DNA of 64,000 nt, taken from assembly GCF_003755175.1 (NCBI RefSeq), contig NZ_RKHX01000005.1, forward strand, positions 62,001-126,000, written 5' to 3'. This DNA comes from Cellulomonas sp. PhB150 (GTDB lineage Bacteria; Actinomycetota; Actinomycetes; Actinomycetales; Cellulomonadaceae). Numbering within the stretch: position 1 is the first letter of the stretch; each line of letters opens with the position of its first letter. Below, in pieces: positions 31,374-39,047 of this stretch. The notes under the pieces were generated by a model. The model was given only the letters and a program-made list of their open reading frames with translations, did not search any database and had not been told where the DNA came from. Position numbers and translations under genes: made by a program.

Positions 31374-32500
31374 GCGTGCTCGACGCACCCACCGCCGACG
31401 TCGCCGCCTACGCGGCCGACGTCCGCCGGGCCCTGACCGGCCTGACGCCCGAGCAGGTCGACGACCTGACCGACGACCTCGAGCAGGCGCTGGCCGACGC
31501 GCTCGCCGACGACCACCGTTCGGGCGCCGGCGTCGGGCTCGTCGGGCTGTTCGGCACGCCCCAGCAGTACGCCGACGACCTGCGGGCCGCCGCCGGGCTG
31601 GACGCGGCCGAGCCCGGCACCACGACGCGCTCGTTCGCACGTGCTGCGACCCAGGCGCGGGCGGACCTGCTCGCCGGGCTGGCGCCGCTCTTCGCCCAGC
31701 CGTGGTGGCCCGGGTTCGCGGCCTTCGCGCGGACGCTGGAGCCGCTGTGGTGGGTGCTGCGGGGGTGGGTCATGTACGTGATCCCGGCAGCGGTCTTCGG
31801 GCTCGGCGTCGTCCCGCGCGGGTTCGTCAGTTGGGTGCTGCTGCTCGCGCTCGTCGTGGTCAGCGTCCAGTGGGGCCGTGGGCTGTGGCGGGGCCACCGC
31901 GTCACGCGCTGGCTCTGGCGTGCCTCGAGCGTCCTGGCGCTGGTCCTGGCGCTCCCGCTGCTGGCCTCGGGCCTCGACTCCGGCTCCGCGGACTCGTCGG
32001 GCGGCTATGACAGCCCGCCGCAGCCGTCCGACGGCGTGTACGTCGGCGGTCGGCCCGTCTCGAACCTGTTCGTGTACGACGCCGACGGCAAGCAGGTGGC
32101 GGGAGCGCAGGTGTTCGACCAGGACGGGCGCCCCGTCACGACCACGACCGACGACACGGGCTACTGGTACGACGAGCTCGACGGGACGTCCATCCAGCTG
32201 GTCCCCGCGACGGCGGCCGACGGCGCGCAGCGCTGGAACGTCTACCCGATGCGCACCCAGGAGTGGAACGAGCTCGACCCCGAGGTCCTCGACCCGGCCG
32301 TCGACGCGCGCTGGCCGTTCGCGCAGGCCGGGGCCGTGCTGACGCCCGGGCTCGAGCCCACGGGTGACGCGGCGTCGAGCCCGGCCGCCGCGCCCCAGCC
32401 GAACGCGAGCGCGGCGCCCGACGCGAGCGCGACGCCGAACGCGAGCGCGACCCCGGACGCGAGCGCGACGCCCGAGCCGACGCCGAGCGCGACGGACTGA
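31370..32500 (+). CDS. PadR-associated membrane protein with HAAS-like N terminus
   Basis: The 376-residue protein starts with an acidic helical domain (YAADVRRALTGLTPEQVDDL) like the HAAS/DUF1700-type partners of PadR regulators. Three or so hydrophobic segments follow at about 125-205, then an extracellular part with FVYDADGKQVAGAQVFDQDG, which resembles a carboxypeptidase-regulatory or SdrD-like beta sandwich. The C terminus is a short tandem repeat of (P/A)xASATP type. It is coupled to padR by ATGA overlap. Its function is unknown; envelope sensing or remodelling is a guess. Confidence 0.7.
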   Translation: MSVLDAPTADVAAYAADVRRALTGLTPEQVDDLTDDLEQALADALADDHRSGAGVGLVGLFGTPQQYADDLRAAAGLDAAEPGTTTRSFARAATQARADLLAGLAPLFAQPWWPGFAAFARTLEPLWWVLRGWVMYVIPAAVFGLGVVPRGFVSWVLLLALVVVSVQWGRGLWRGHRVTRWLWRASSVLALVLALPLLASGLDSGSADSSGGYDSPPQPSDGVYVGGRPVSNLFVYDADGKQVAGAQVFDQDGRPVTTTTDDTGYWYDELDGTSIQLVPATAADGAQRWNVYPMRTQEWNELDPEVLDPAVDARWPFAQAGAVLTPGLEPTGDAASSPAAAPQPNASAAPDASATPNASATPDASATPEPTPSATD

Positions 32501-32519
32501 CGAGCGTCCGAAGGACCCG

Positions 32520-32550
32520 CGGCGGGGGAGCCAGGGGGCCTCTCCCGCCG
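32520..32550 (+). terminator. Terminator-like hairpin after the PadR operon
   Basis: CGGCGGGGGAG can pair with CTCTCCCGCCG with one G-U. The loop is about 9 nt and there is no T run. Confidence 0.45.
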
Positions 32551-32648
32551 CCGTCGGCGGGCCCGGCGTAACGCGGCTCACAGCCCGGTTTCAGCCTTTG
32601 TGCGCAGTATCACCGTCTCACGGGGAGGTGCTCACCGGCCTCGAGGTC

Positions 32649-32660
32649 TACCGTGAAGGT
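32649..32660 (+). promoter_or_regulatory. Leaderless promoter of ndh
   Basis: TACCGT is followed by GAAGGT and then ATG. GAAGGT could also be read as a ribosome-binding site, but it touches the ATG, so the leaderless reading is preferred. Confidence 0.5.
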
Positions 32661-34139
32661 ATGCCAAAGACTGTCTCGACCCAGGTCGACGCCGCCTCGA
32701 ACCCGACGGCCGTCAAGGCCAAGCCCCGCAAGGTTCCGCGCGTCGTGATCCTCGGCGGCGGGACGGTCGGGCTCTACACCGCTCGACGGCTGCGCAAGCG
32801 CCTCGGCAAGCGCGAGGCCGCGATCGTCGTCGTCGACCCCCGCCCGTACATGACGTACGCGCCCTTCCTGCCGGAGGCCGCCGCGGGCTCGATCGACCCG
32901 CGCAACGTCGTCGCCCCGCACCGTCGCGCGCTCAAGGGCGTCGACGTCCTGCAGGGCAAGGTCAGCGAGATCAACCACGCCGACCGCACGGTCCAGATCA
33001 CGCCCGAGGAGGGCGACGCGTACTGGATCACCTACGACCACCTCGTCGTCGGCCTCGGTTCCGTGGCGCGCACGTTGCCCATCCCTGGCCTGGCCGAGGA
33101 GGCCATCGGCTTCAAGAACGTGGAGGAGGCCATCGCGGTCCGCAACCACGTGCTGAACCGGATCGACGTCGCGTCGTCCACCTGGGACCCGGAGCTGCGC
33201 AAGCGCATGCTCACGTTTGTCTTCGTCGGCGGCGGCTTCGCTGGCATCGAGGCGCTCGCCGAGGTCGAGGACATGGCCCGCGTCGCGGTCAAGTACTACA
33301 AGGCGATCGAGCAGGACGAGCTCCGGTTCGTGCTCGTCGAGGGCTCGCCGCGCATCCTGCCCGAGGTGAGCGAGGAGCTCGGCGGCTACACGCTCGAGCA
33401 GCTGCGCAAGCGGGACATCGAGATCCACCTCTCCACGTTCCTGTCGAGCTGCGTCGGCGGGCACGTCGTGCTCTCGAACAAGACCGAGTTCGACGCCGAG
33501 ACGATCGTCTGGACCGCGGGCGTCAAGGCGAACCCGGTGCTGCAGAACTCCGACCTGCCGCTCGACCAGATGGGTCGCGTCACCTGCAACGCCTCGCTCC
33601 AGGTGGTCAACCCTGACGGTTCGGTCGTCGCCGACGCGTACGCCGCGGGCGACTGCGCCGCCGTGCCGGACCTCTACAACCCCGGCAAGTTCTGCCCGCC
33701 CAACGCCCAGCACGCGCTGCGCGAGGGCAACCACCTCGGCGACAACCTGGCCCGCGTGCTGCGCTCCGCCGAGGTCACCGAGTACAAGCACAAGAACATC
33801 GGTGCGGTCGCGTCGCTCGGCATGTACAAGGGCGTCGCGCAGATGTTCGGCAAGATCAAGGTCCGCGGCTTCCCGGCGTGGGTCCTGCACCGCACGTACC
33901 ACGTGTTCGCCATGCCGACCGTGAACCGCAAGCTGCGCATCATGGCCGGCTGGACCGGCTCGGTGCTGCTGCGCCGCGAGGTCGTCGCCCTCGGCTCGCT
34001 GCACGACCCGCGCGCGGAGTTCCGCGCCGCGTCGATCGCCCCCAAGCCGCGCTCGGCCGCCGACCCGGGCCTGCCGCCGTCCATCCCGGCGATCAAGGCC
34101 GAGGAAGGCTCGCCGGCCGCCAAGGCCGACGCCAAGTAG
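32661..34139 (+). CDS. ndh: Type II NADH dehydrogenase (NDH-2)
   Basis: The 492-residue FAD enzyme passes electrons from NADH to quinone without pumping protons. Two Rossmann motifs are clear: VVILGGGTVGLYTARRL near 28 (FAD) and FVFVGGGFAGIEALAEVE near 187 (NADH). The others are VDPRPYMTYAPFLPEAA, ETIVWTAGVKANPVL, the C-terminal FAD motif ADAYAAGDCAAVPD, and AQHALREGNHLGDNLAR, which is the quinone-side motif. A C-terminal amphipathic region (YHVFAMPTVNRKLRIMAGW) should bind the membrane. The last 40 residues are a Pro/Ala/Lys tail. Together with the nearby transhydrogenase it handles pyridine nucleotide balance. Confidence 0.93.
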   Translation: MPKTVSTQVDAASNPTAVKAKPRKVPRVVILGGGTVGLYTARRLRKRLGKREAAIVVVDPRPYMTYAPFLPEAAAGSIDPRNVVAPHRRALKGVDVLQGKVSEINHADRTVQITPEEGDAYWITYDHLVVGLGSVARTLPIPGLAEEAIGFKNVEEAIAVRNHVLNRIDVASSTWDPELRKRMLTFVFVGGGFAGIEALAEVEDMARVAVKYYKAIEQDELRFVLVEGSPRILPEVSEELGGYTLEQLRKRDIEIHLSTFLSSCVGGHVVLSNKTEFDAETIVWTAGVKANPVLQNSDLPLDQMGRVTCNASLQVVNPDGSVVADAYAAGDCAAVPDLYNPGKFCPPNAQHALREGNHLGDNLARVLRSAEVTEYKHKNIGAVASLGMYKGVAQMFGKIKVRGFPAWVLHRTYHVFAMPTVNRKLRIMAGWTGSVLLRREVVALGSLHDPRAEFRAASIAPKPRSAADPGLPPSIPAIKAEEGSPAAKADAK

Positions 34140-34151
34140 CTGTCATCGATC

Positions 34152-34184
34152 GAAGCCCCCGCCCGGGATCCGGGCGGGGGCTTC
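34152..34184 (+). terminator. Terminator of ndh
   Basis: A 15-bp perfect stem, GAAGCCCCCGCCCGG against CCGGGCGGGGGCTTC, with a 3-nt loop, placed 12 nt after the stop codon. Confidence 0.85.
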
Positions 34185-34223
34185 GTCGCGTGCGGACGGG
34201 CGCGGCTGGCAGGATGCTGCCGG

Positions 34224-34297
34224 GCCCCCGTAGCCCAATCGGCAGAGGCGGTCGGCTTAAACCCGACTCAGTCCGGGTTCGAGTCCCGGCGGGGGCA
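34224..34297 (+). tRNA. tRNA with anticodon UAA (nominal tRNA-Leu), class I shape
   Basis: This 74-nt cloverleaf has a perfect 7-bp acceptor stem (GCCCCCG/CGGGGGC) and discriminator A. The D arm pairs 3 bp (GCC/GGC) and keeps GG in the loop. The anticodon stem is GTCGG/CCGAC with loop CTTAAAC, giving UAA at the anticodon. The T arm is CCGGG-TTCGAGT-CCCGG. No CCA is encoded. UAA would decode UUA leucine and the discriminator A suits leucine. However, the variable region is only 5 nt (TCAGT), whereas bacterial leucine tRNAs normally carry a long variable arm. CAGGAT at 34210-34215 may be its -10 element. Confidence 0.85.
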
Positions 34298-34310
34298 CGC
34301 TCCAGATCCC

Positions 34311-34379
34311 GTCATCACGCCGATCCCGCATCGATTCGTCGATCCGATCCGGCGAGACGATGCGGAGTCGGCGAATCGA
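34311..34379. repeat. Imperfect palindromic intergenic repeat, copy 1
   Basis: It begins with GTCATCACGCCGATCC, identical over 16 nt to a sequence at 61813-61828, and also shares CGGCGAGA(C/T)GA with that region. It contains nested inverted repeats CCGCATCG/CGATGCGG and TCGATTCG/CGAATCGA. It lies between the tRNA and the siderophore-interacting protein gene and may also act as that gene's terminator. Confidence 0.6.
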
Positions 34380-34403
34380 CGGAGTCGGGCGGCGGCGCGG
34401 CGG

Positions 34404-35261
34404 TCAGTCCAGGCCGGCGGCCTGCTCGGCGGACTCGATCGACTGGGTCCACTCGCGCTTGCTCTGCCGCCAGCCCTCGTCGTCCACGCCCAGGCGCCAG
34501 TAGCCCGAGATCGACATCAGCTCGCGCGGGACGGCACGCTCGACGCGCAGGTACTGCCGCAGCGCGCGGACCGAGCCCGCCTCGCCGTGCACGAACACCC
34601 CGACCGACCCGGCCGGCCACGGCCAGGCCAGCGCGGCGTCGACGAGGGCCGCACCCGGCTGGCCGTGGCGGGAGTGCACCCACTGCACGGTCACCCCGGC
34701 GGGCGCGTCGAGCGCCAGCTCGTCGGCGGCGGACTCGACCTCGATGATTGCGACCCCCCGCGCGTCGGGGGCCAGGCGCTCGAGGGCCACGGCGATCGCC
34801 GGCAGCGCGCTGGCGTCGCCGACGAGCAGGTGGTGGTCGACCTGGTCCGACGGCGACCACGCGCCACCGGGACCCTGGATCACGACCTCCTCACCGCCGG
34901 AGACGGCCGCGGCCCACGGACCGGCGAGGCCCGACTCCCCGTGCACGACCAGATCGAGCGTCAGCTCGAGGGCCTCGGGGTCGAAACCACGCACGGTGTA
35001 GGCGCGCAGCCGGGGCGCGACGCCCTCGGGCAGCGCGGCCCGGACGGCCTCGAGGTCCAGGCGGCCGTCGGCCTGCAGCGGCCGCTCGCCGGCGGGCAGG
35101 AACATGAGCTTGACGTAGGAGTCGGCGTGCGGCGAGGGCGTGATCACGGCCAGGCCGGGGCCTCCGACGACGATCCGCACGAGCCCGGGCGTGAGCCGCT
35201 CGGCGCGGACCACGTGGCCGAGGGCGGGCGCGGGGCGGGTGCGAGGCGTGGCGACGGTCAT
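34404..35261 (-). CDS. Siderophore-interacting protein (FAD-dependent ferric reductase)
   Basis: The 285-residue protein of the ViuB/YqjH family releases iron from ferric siderophores by reduction in the cytoplasm. The N-terminal FAD-binding half carries RAYTVRGFDPEALELTLDLVVHGESGLAGPWA (R-x-Y-T flavin motif), with GPGGAWSP and LLVGDASALPAIAVALE following. The C-terminal SIP half carries VFVHGEAGSVRALRQYL and ISGYWRLGVDDEGW, both family signatures. An apparent DtxR/IdeR box covers the promoter and start codon, so it should be repressed when iron is plentiful. The gene lies 14 nt downstream of the MarR gene but appears to have its own promoter. Confidence 0.93.
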   Translation of the reverse strand: MTVATPRTRPAPALGHVVRAERLTPGLVRIVVGGPGLAVITPSPHADSYVKLMFLPAGERPLQADGRLDLEAVRAALPEGVAPRLRAYTVRGFDPEALELTLDLVVHGESGLAGPWAAAVSGGEEVVIQGPGGAWSPSDQVDHHLLVGDASALPAIAVALERLAPDARGVAIIEVESAADELALDAPAGVTVQWVHSRHGQPGAALVDAALAWPWPAGSVGVFVHGEAGSVRALRQYLRVERAVPRELMSISGYWRLGVDDEGWRQSKREWTQSIESAEQAAGLD

Positions 35262-35279
35262 TAGGTGAGCCTAACTCAG
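35261..35279 (-). promoter_or_regulatory. DtxR/IdeR-type iron box over a leaderless promoter
   Basis: The plus-strand sequence TTAGGTGAGCCTAACTC and the next two bases match the DtxR/IdeR consensus TWAGGTWAGSCTWACCTWA at 15 of 19 positions. Read on the minus strand, TAGGCT (35273-35268) is followed by CACCTA and ATG, the leaderless pattern. Repressor binding would therefore cover both the -10 element and the start. The box also covers the last codons of the upstream marR gene. Confidence 0.75.
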
Positions 35280-35719
35280 CGTCGCGCGCGGCTGTCGAGC
35301 GCGTCGTTGAGACGCTCGAGCAGGGCCGCGAGCTGGCGCCGGTCGGCGGAGGGCCACTCGGCGAGCAGCTCGCCGTACACGGTCGCGCGTGCGGCGCGGG
35401 TCGCGGCGAGGGCGGTGTGGCCGTCGGGCGTCGCGGTGATGACGGCGCGGCGGCCGTCGTGCTCGTCGCGCTCGCGCGTCACCAGGCCGGCGGACTCCAT
35501 CGCGAGGACCTGGCGGGTCACGGTCGAGGCGTCCAGGCGTAGGTGGTCGGCGATGTCGTTGATCCCCGAGGGCCCGTTCGCCGCCAGGTGCCGCAGGGCC
35601 AGGTAGGCGGACCGCTCCAGGGTCCCGTCCAGGGTCGGGTTGCTGCGCCGGTTGTGGTCGGCCAGGCGCAGCAGCAGGGCCACCTGGAGCTCGACATCGC
35701 GGGCGTCGTCGTCAGTCAT
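35276..35719 (-). CDS. MarR-family transcriptional regulator
   Basis: The 147-residue protein has the MarR winged helix-turn-helix: LERSAYLALRHLAANGPSGINDIADHLRLDASTVTRQVLAMESAGLVTRE, then DEHDGRRAVITATPDG for the wing. It is divergent from an MFS transporter gene, the usual arrangement for a MarR repressor of a drug or metabolite efflux pump. The ATG at 35719 is chosen because TATGCT lies 6 nt upstream; an in-frame start 33 nt further upstream would sit inside the promoter. The ligand is unknown. Confidence 0.88.
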   Translation of the reverse strand: MTDDDARDVELQVALLLRLADHNRRSNPTLDGTLERSAYLALRHLAANGPSGINDIADHLRLDASTVTRQVLAMESAGLVTRERDEHDGRRAVITATPDGHTALAATRAARATVYGELLAEWPSADRRQLAALLERLNDALDSRARR

Positions 35720-35725
35720 GGGTGT

Positions 35726-35760
35726 AGCATACAGAGATAATACCTGCCCCATACAGATAA
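35726..35760. promoter_or_regulatory. Divergent marR-MFS promoter with direct repeats
   Basis: Unusually AT-rich for this genome. ATACAGA occurs at 35729-35735 and again at 35751-35757, 22 bp apart (about two helical turns), each followed by GATAA or TAA. The first copy overlaps TATGCT (35731-35726, minus strand), the leaderless -10 of marR, and the second lies next to the MFS ribosome-binding site AAAGGA. This is a good candidate for the MarR operator. Confidence 0.5.
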
Positions 35761-35769
35761 AGGATCCTC

Positions 35770-37002
35770 GTGGCAGCCCGGAACGAACCCAACAAGACCG
35801 CGATCTACGCGACGACGGTCACCGCCTTCTTCGCCATCGCGGGCATCGCGATCGTCGACCCGATCCTGCCCGCCATCGGCGCCGACCTCGGGGCGACCAC
35901 CTGGCAGATCGAGCTGCTGTTCACCGCCTACATCGCGGTGATGGCGCTCGGGATGATCCCCGCCGTGATGCTGACGGGGAAGTTCGGCTACAAGAAGATC
36001 CTCGCCGTCGGGGTCAGCGTCGTGGCCGTGGCTGCCATCGCCGCGTCGTTCACGACGAGCATCGGCAGCCTTGCGGCGCTCCGCGGCCTGTGGGGCCTCG
36101 GCAACGCGATGTTCTTCGCCACCGCGATGGTGCTGCTCGTCTCGCTCGCCAACGACCGCGCCTGGGCCGTCGAGCTCTTCGAGACGTGCGTGGGCCTCGG
36201 CTTCGCGATCGGCCCGCTGATCGGCGGCCTGCTCGGCAAGATCAGCTGGCGCGTGCCGTTCCTGCTCTGCGGCCTGTTCATGATCGTCGCGCTGGCCCTG
36301 TCCGTGACGCGGCTCAAGGACCCCGACGTGATGCCCGCGCCGCTGCGCATCGGCAACATCTTCGCGACGTTCAAGAAGCCCGCGTTCGTGGCGCTGTGCG
36401 TCATCACGGGCACCTACAACTTCGTCTTCTTCATCGTGCTCGGCTTCACGCCCGTGTTCCTGGGCCTGGGCGTCGTGCAGCTGGGCCTGGTGTTCACCGG
36501 CTGGGGGATCGGGCTCGCGTTCGGCATCCTCGTCATCGGCCACCGGCTGGCCCACCGGTTCGGTGCGGTGCAGACCGTCGGGTTCGCGATCATCGTGCTC
36601 TTCGGTGCGCTGTTCGGCCTCGCGACCTCGCACAGCACGCTCCAGACGATCGTCTTCCTGGTCATTTCCGGCATCTGCATGGGTATCGCGAACGCCAACC
36701 TCACGGACCTGGCGCTGGCGACCGGCTCGCCCGACCGCCGCGTGACCACGGGCGCGTTCAACCTCATCCGCTGGGGCTTCGCCGCCCCCGCGCCGGTCGT
36801 CGCCGGCCTGCTCGCCGAGAACGTGAGCCTCGCCTCGCCCTTCTGGGTCGCCATCGGCGTGCTCGCCGTGGGCGTCCTGACGTTCTTCGCGTTCGGCCAC
36901 ATGATGGCCCGCAACGTGGGGGAGAAGGTCCTGTGGTCGCGGTGGAACAAGGGCGCCGAGGCCGCCGAGGGCAGCGCCGAGGAGGCGCTCGAGCTGGTCT
37001 GA
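35770..37002 (+). CDS. MFS transporter (drug-efflux type)
   Basis: The 410-residue protein has twelve predicted membrane helices. DPILPAIGADLGATTWQIELLFTAY at the N terminus and MLTGKFGYKKILAVGV (the loop 2-3 region, a variant of the MFS motif A) fit the DHA1 type of antiporter. GTG follows AAAGGA at 5 nt. It is divergently transcribed from a MarR regulator that probably controls it. The last 30 residues are Ala/Glu-rich and cytoplasmic. The substrate is unknown. Confidence 0.88.
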   Translation: MAARNEPNKTAIYATTVTAFFAIAGIAIVDPILPAIGADLGATTWQIELLFTAYIAVMALGMIPAVMLTGKFGYKKILAVGVSVVAVAAIAASFTTSIGSLAALRGLWGLGNAMFFATAMVLLVSLANDRAWAVELFETCVGLGFAIGPLIGGLLGKISWRVPFLLCGLFMIVALALSVTRLKDPDVMPAPLRIGNIFATFKKPAFVALCVITGTYNFVFFIVLGFTPVFLGLGVVQLGLVFTGWGIGLAFGILVIGHRLAHRFGAVQTVGFAIIVLFGALFGLATSHSTLQTIVFLVISGICMGIANANLTDLALATGSPDRRVTTGAFNLIRWGFAAPAPVVAGLLAENVSLASPFWVAIGVLAVGVLTFFAFGHMMARNVGEKVLWSRWNKGAEAAEGSAEEALELV

Positions 37003-37014
37003 CCGCCAGCACGA

Positions 37015-37051
37015 CGAAGGCCCGCACCGACGGACACGGTGCGGGCCTTCG
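37015..37051. terminator. Bidirectional terminator
   Basis: GAAGGCCCGCACCG pairs with CGGTGCGGGCCTTC (14 bp, 7-nt loop) between the convergent MFS and ABC permease genes. Confidence 0.88.
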
Positions 37052-37062
37052 TGCTGCTCAGG

Positions 37063-37908
37063 TCAGGCGTCGGACTTCTTGAGGCGGACCAGCGCGGCCA
37101 CGAGGACGACGACGAGGTAGGCGGCCAGAACGGCGTACCCCTCCCACGCGGTCAGGTGGGCGACTCCGGGGGGGAACTGGTCCCAGCCGGCCTCCACCTG
37201 CGCGTCGGTCTGCGTGATGGTGCTGCCGGCGATGCCGGGCAGGAACGGCTGCATCTCCTGCAGCGGCTTCCACGGGATCTGGAACAGCAGAGGCAGGACG
37301 AGCAGAGCGCCCAGCACGATCGCGATCGCAGCCGCCGAGTGCCGGACGAGCGCACCGAAAGCGAACGACAGCAGGGCGATCGTCGTCGTGTACAGCGCCG
37401 TGCCGAACAGGGCCCGCAGGATCTGCGGGTCGCTGAGGTCCAGCGGCAGGTCGTCGCTGAAGAACAGCTGCTGCAGCAGGGCACCCAGCGCGTTCGCCAC
37501 GATGGCCACGACGAAGAACACGACGGTGAGAACGAGGAGCTTCGCCCACAGGACAGGCGTGCGCCGCGGGGCCGCGGTCAGGCTCGAGCGGATCATGCCG
37601 GTCGTGTACTCGCCGGTGATCGCCAGGGCGGCGAGGACGACGAGCGCGACCTGGCCGAGCTGGGCCGCGACGTTGAAGGGCGCGAGCACGTCGTCGGGTC
37701 CGGGCGGACCGTCGTTCGGGCTCGAGCTGACGACCGCGAGGCTGATGAGCGCGACGAGCGCGACCGTGACGACGAAGAAGATCGACAGCGACCAGGCCGC
37801 AGAGCGCACGGTCCAGAACTTGATCCACTCCGAGCGCAGCAGGCGAGGGAAGGACAGGTGCGCCGTGGTGGCCGGGCGTGCCGGGGCGGGAGCGGTGACC
37901 GTGCTCAT
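37063..37908 (-). CDS. ABC-2 type exporter permease
   Basis: The 281-residue membrane protein has six hydrophobic segments. LLRSEWIKFWTVRSAAW at the N terminus and EYTTGMIRSSLTAAPRRTPVLWAKLL in the first cytoplasmic region are typical of bacterial ABC-2 permeases. The latter is the coupling segment that contacts the ATPase. Its start overlaps the ATPase stop by ATGA, so the two make one exporter. The substrate is not identifiable; this family covers bacteriocin immunity, drug export and lipid export. Confidence 0.85.
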   Translation of the reverse strand: MSTVTAPAPARPATTAHLSFPRLLRSEWIKFWTVRSAAWSLSIFFVVTVALVALISLAVVSSSPNDGPPGPDDVLAPFNVAAQLGQVALVVLAALAITGEYTTGMIRSSLTAAPRRTPVLWAKLLVLTVVFFVVAIVANALGALLQQLFFSDDLPLDLSDPQILRALFGTALYTTTIALLSFAFGALVRHSAAAIAIVLGALLVLPLLFQIPWKPLQEMQPFLPGIAGSTITQTDAQVEAGWDQFPPGVAHLTAWEGYAVLAAYLVVVLVAALVRLKKSDA

Positions 37909-38858
37909 CGGGCGACCTCCTCGGTGGTGGGAGCGGGAGCGGTGGTCGGGATCGGCGAGTCGGAGCGGTACTCCACCTCGTCGGCCGTGAGGCTCATGTA
38001 CGCCTCCTCGAGGGAGCCGCTGAGCGGCGTGAGCTCGTGCAGCGTCAGGTGGGCGGCAGCCGCGGCGTCACCGATCTGCTCGGCCGTGGCCCCGAACACC
38101 TCGAGCAGCCCGCCGTCCTTCGGCGTGACCGTGACCTCGGGCCCGACGAGCGCCGCGGCGAGCTGATCGGGGTGCGGGGTGCGCACCCGGACCGTCGCCT
38201 TGGTGCTGCGGGCGATGATCTCGTCGACCGGCCCGTCCGCGATGATGTGGCCGCGGCCGATGACGATGAGGTGGTCGGCGGTCAGCGCCATCTCGGTCAT
38301 GAGGTGCGAGGACAGGAAGACCGTGCGGCCCTCGCCCGCGAGGTACTTGACCAGGTTGCGCACCCAGAGCACGCCCTCGGGGTCGAGACCGTTGACCGGC
38401 TCGTCGAGGATCAGCGTGCGCGGGTCGCCGAGCAGCGCGGACGCGATGCCCAGCCGCTGGCCCATGCCGAGCGAGAAGCCGCCGACGCGGCGCTTGGCCA
38501 CGGCGGTCAGGCCGGTCATCTCGATGACCTCGTCGACGCGCTTGTCGGGGATGCCGTGCGTCGCGGCGAGCGCGCGCAGGTGGTTGCGGGCGCTGCGGCC
38601 GGTGTGGACGGCCTTCGCCTCGAGCAGCGCGCCGACCTCGGTCAGCGGCGAGCGGAACGTGGCGTACGCCGCGCCGTTCACCGTGACGGTGCCGGCGGAC
38701 GGCTTGTCCAGGCCCATGATCATGCGCATCGTGGTGGACTTGCCGGCCCCGTTCGGGCCGAGGAAGCCGGTGACCTTGCCCGGCTGGACGGTGAAGGAGA
38801 TGCCGTTGACGGCCGTCTTCTCCCCGTATCGCTTGGTCAGGCCCTGTGCCTCGATCAT
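37905..38858 (-). CDS. ABC transporter ATP-binding protein
   Basis: The 317-residue ATPase carries Walker A GPNGAGKSTTM (near 34), the signature FSLGMGQRLGIA, Walker B TLILDEPVNGLDPEG and switch His in SSHLM. The C-terminal 90 residues (VRVRTPHPDQLAAAL) are the accessory domain common in ABC-2 exporters of the DrrA/BcrA group. ATG is preceded by AAGGA. A -10-like TAGGGT lies at 38900-38895 on the minus strand. It forms an operon with the permease. Confidence 0.93.
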   Translation of the reverse strand: MIEAQGLTKRYGEKTAVNGISFTVQPGKVTGFLGPNGAGKSTTMRMIMGLDKPSAGTVTVNGAAYATFRSPLTEVGALLEAKAVHTGRSARNHLRALAATHGIPDKRVDEVIEMTGLTAVAKRRVGGFSLGMGQRLGIASALLGDPRTLILDEPVNGLDPEGVLWVRNLVKYLAGEGRTVFLSSHLMTEMALTADHLIVIGRGHIIADGPVDEIIARSTKATVRVRTPHPDQLAAALVGPEVTVTPKDGGLLEVFGATAEQIGDAAAAAHLTLHELTPLSGSLEEAYMSLTADEVEYRSDSPIPTTAPAPTTEEVAR

Positions 38859-38978
38859 CGTGTTCGTCCTTGCGTCGGTGGCATCACAGCGACGACCCTA
38901 CGGGCGCGCGGGGTCGCTTGTCCCTCAGGTTTTCCCCCGATATCCGGCTCAGGGATCGGCCGAAAGGACGAGGGAACC

Positions 38979-39007
38979 TTGGGGGTGTCCCAGCCGTTCG
39001 CTACGGT
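38979..39007 (+). promoter_or_regulatory. Promoter of the Bax-inhibitor-1 family gene
   Basis: TTGGGG at 38979-38984 and TACGGT at 39002-39007, 17 nt apart, about 40 nt before the GTG start. Confidence 0.55.
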
Positions 39008-39047
39008 GAGAGCACAGTTTTCAGGCCGAGACACCCAGGAGCGTCCC

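Noticed and set aside
34224..34297. Integration site of a mobile element at the tRNA
   Set aside because: No integrase, no duplicated tRNA 3' end and no shift in gene content are visible nearby. Neighbours are ordinary chromosomal genes.
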